The notes beneath the pieces are model-generated. The model was not told the DNA's origin. It saw only the letters and a list, made by a program, of their open reading frames with translations, and did no database searches. From contig NZ_CP119082.1 in assembly GCF_029027965.1 (NCBI RefSeq), positions 538,001 through 602,000 of the forward strand: a stretch of DNA of 64,000 nt, in the 5' to 3' direction. Source of the stretch: Paracoccus sp. S3-43 (GTDB lineage: Bacteria; Pseudomonadota; Alphaproteobacteria; Rhodobacterales; Rhodobacteraceae). How positions within the stretch are numbered: the first letter of the stretch is position 1; every line of letters starts with the position of its first letter. The position numbers and the translations under genes were made by a program. Positions 63,593 to 64,000 of the stretch are shown here, in pieces.

Positions 63593-64000
63593 TTAGCGCA
63601 AGCAGGACCGGCGCGCCACCGTGCCCGGCAAGTCTTCCTGCATTCCGAACCCGCCCAGCCGGACCGACAGGCCCAGGCTGGTTTCCGGGCGCACGCTGTC
63701 TGAACTGGTGAACCGGCGCGAGACGCCCATCTCGACCGTCAGGCATTCGTTGCGATAGGTCAGATCCAGCGACGCCCGCTGCGCCTGGTCGGCGTCGAAA
63801 TCATAGCGGGTTTCGGCATTGCCCCACCAGCCGTCGCGGATCTGCCAGCCGATATTGGCGACCAGTTCGCTGATCTCGGGCCGTTCCGGCTGTTGCGCGT
63901 CGCCGTCCAGCCACAGATGGCCCGCCGACAGTTGCAGGTCGGGCCGCAGCCAGCCCAGCCGCAATTCGTTGCGCGACAGATCCAGGCCGTCGTCGAACAG
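63593..64000 (-). CDS. lptD: LPS-assembly protein LptD (C-terminal part, runs out of window)
   Basis: The frame is open to the window end, so only the last ~135 residues are seen; the TTG at 63964 is internal. The segment has the alternating pattern of a beta-barrel end (GWQIRDGWWGNAETRYDFDADQAQRASLDLTYRNECLTVEMGVSRRFTSS; GLSVRLGGF) with Cys residues near the end, as in LptD, which inserts LPS into the outer membrane. The call is supported by its position upstream of surA-pdxA-rsmA. Confidence 0.88.
   Translation of the reverse strand: MFDDGLDLSRNELRLGWLRPDLQLSAGHLWLDGDAQQPERPEISELVANIGWQIRDGWWGNAETRYDFDADQAQRASLDLTYRNECLTVEMGVSRRFTSSDSVRPETSLGLSVRLGGFGMQEDLPGTVARRSCLR

Overview
The window is high-GC, almost fully coding DNA from an alphaproteobacterium. 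It is most likely Paracoccus or a close relative in the Rhodobacterales. This rests on inference from gene content and motifs: an FNR-type box next to a diheme cytochrome c peroxidase, two near-perfect BioR operators (ATTATAGATAAT) around a GntR regulator and bioY, DUF4167, DUF1284 and PA0069-type genes, and a short intergenic GGATATTTG repeat that I associate with this group. I see no tRNA, rRNA, CRISPR array, prophage or complete insertion sequence. It reads as an ordinary chromosomal segment.

Layout, left to right. 1-2.5 kb: the 3' part of a multicopper oxidase and a trypsin-like protease. 2.4-5.9 kb: tyrosine catabolism (hpd, Rieske protein, divergent Lrp regulator), a second Lrp regulator and an Rrf2 regulator. 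5.9-8 kb: a tight minus-strand run of small enzymes (pseudouridine synthase, LysE exporter, GFA protein, free methionine sulfoxide reductase). 8-11.8 kb: a two-component system coupled to DUF2478, a TusA-like protein and an AEC transporter. 12-18 kb: a small hydrolase, then a TetR-controlled RND efflux pump with what looks like a dead outer-membrane-factor gene. 18-21 kb: FAH-family hydrolase, haem-monooxygenase-like protein and an acyl-CoA ligase with a probable 5' frameshift. 20.9-23.2 kb: the BioR/BioY/DUF1284 unit and DUF924. 23.2-29.5 kb: a cluster of pirin, VOC dioxygenases, esterase, FMN reductase and LysR that resembles the quinone/electrophile detoxification functions of Bacillus (mhq/cat/azoR). 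29.8-41 kb: an alpha-glucosidase divergent from a complete glycogen operon glgB-C-A-X-P. 41.2-46.8 kb: an osmoprotectant-type ABC importer (yehZYXW order) behind a ygiC-ygiB pair. 46.8-48.9 kb: two tandem Lrp regulators divergent from ilvC. 49-53.2 kb: yghU, a radical SAM protein, DUF983, DUF1275 and a homocysteine S-methyltransferase. 53.4-54.7 kb: rpsF-rpsR-rplI. 55-57.3 kb: cytochrome c peroxidase and agmatinase-like gene. 57.4-60.3 kb: prfA-prmC and DUF4167. 60.3-64 kb: lptD-surA-pdxA-rsmA, in the conserved proteobacterial order.

The most unusual signals lie between the genes. Six copies of a hairpin plus C-rich block plus GGATATTTG element sit at gene ends, and one of them supplies the C-terminus and stop codon of the TusA-like gene. 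A longer (about 170-220 bp) multi-hairpin repeat occurs twice. Two 17-bp palindromes of identical architecture (GTTCGS-N5-SCGAAC) lie in the two divergent promoters of the pirin/VOC/LysR cluster and suggest one regulon. Within genes, the acyl-CoA ligase reading frame is broken at a run of six Gs, and a VOC dioxygenase is fused in frame to an esterase with an internal ribosome-binding site.
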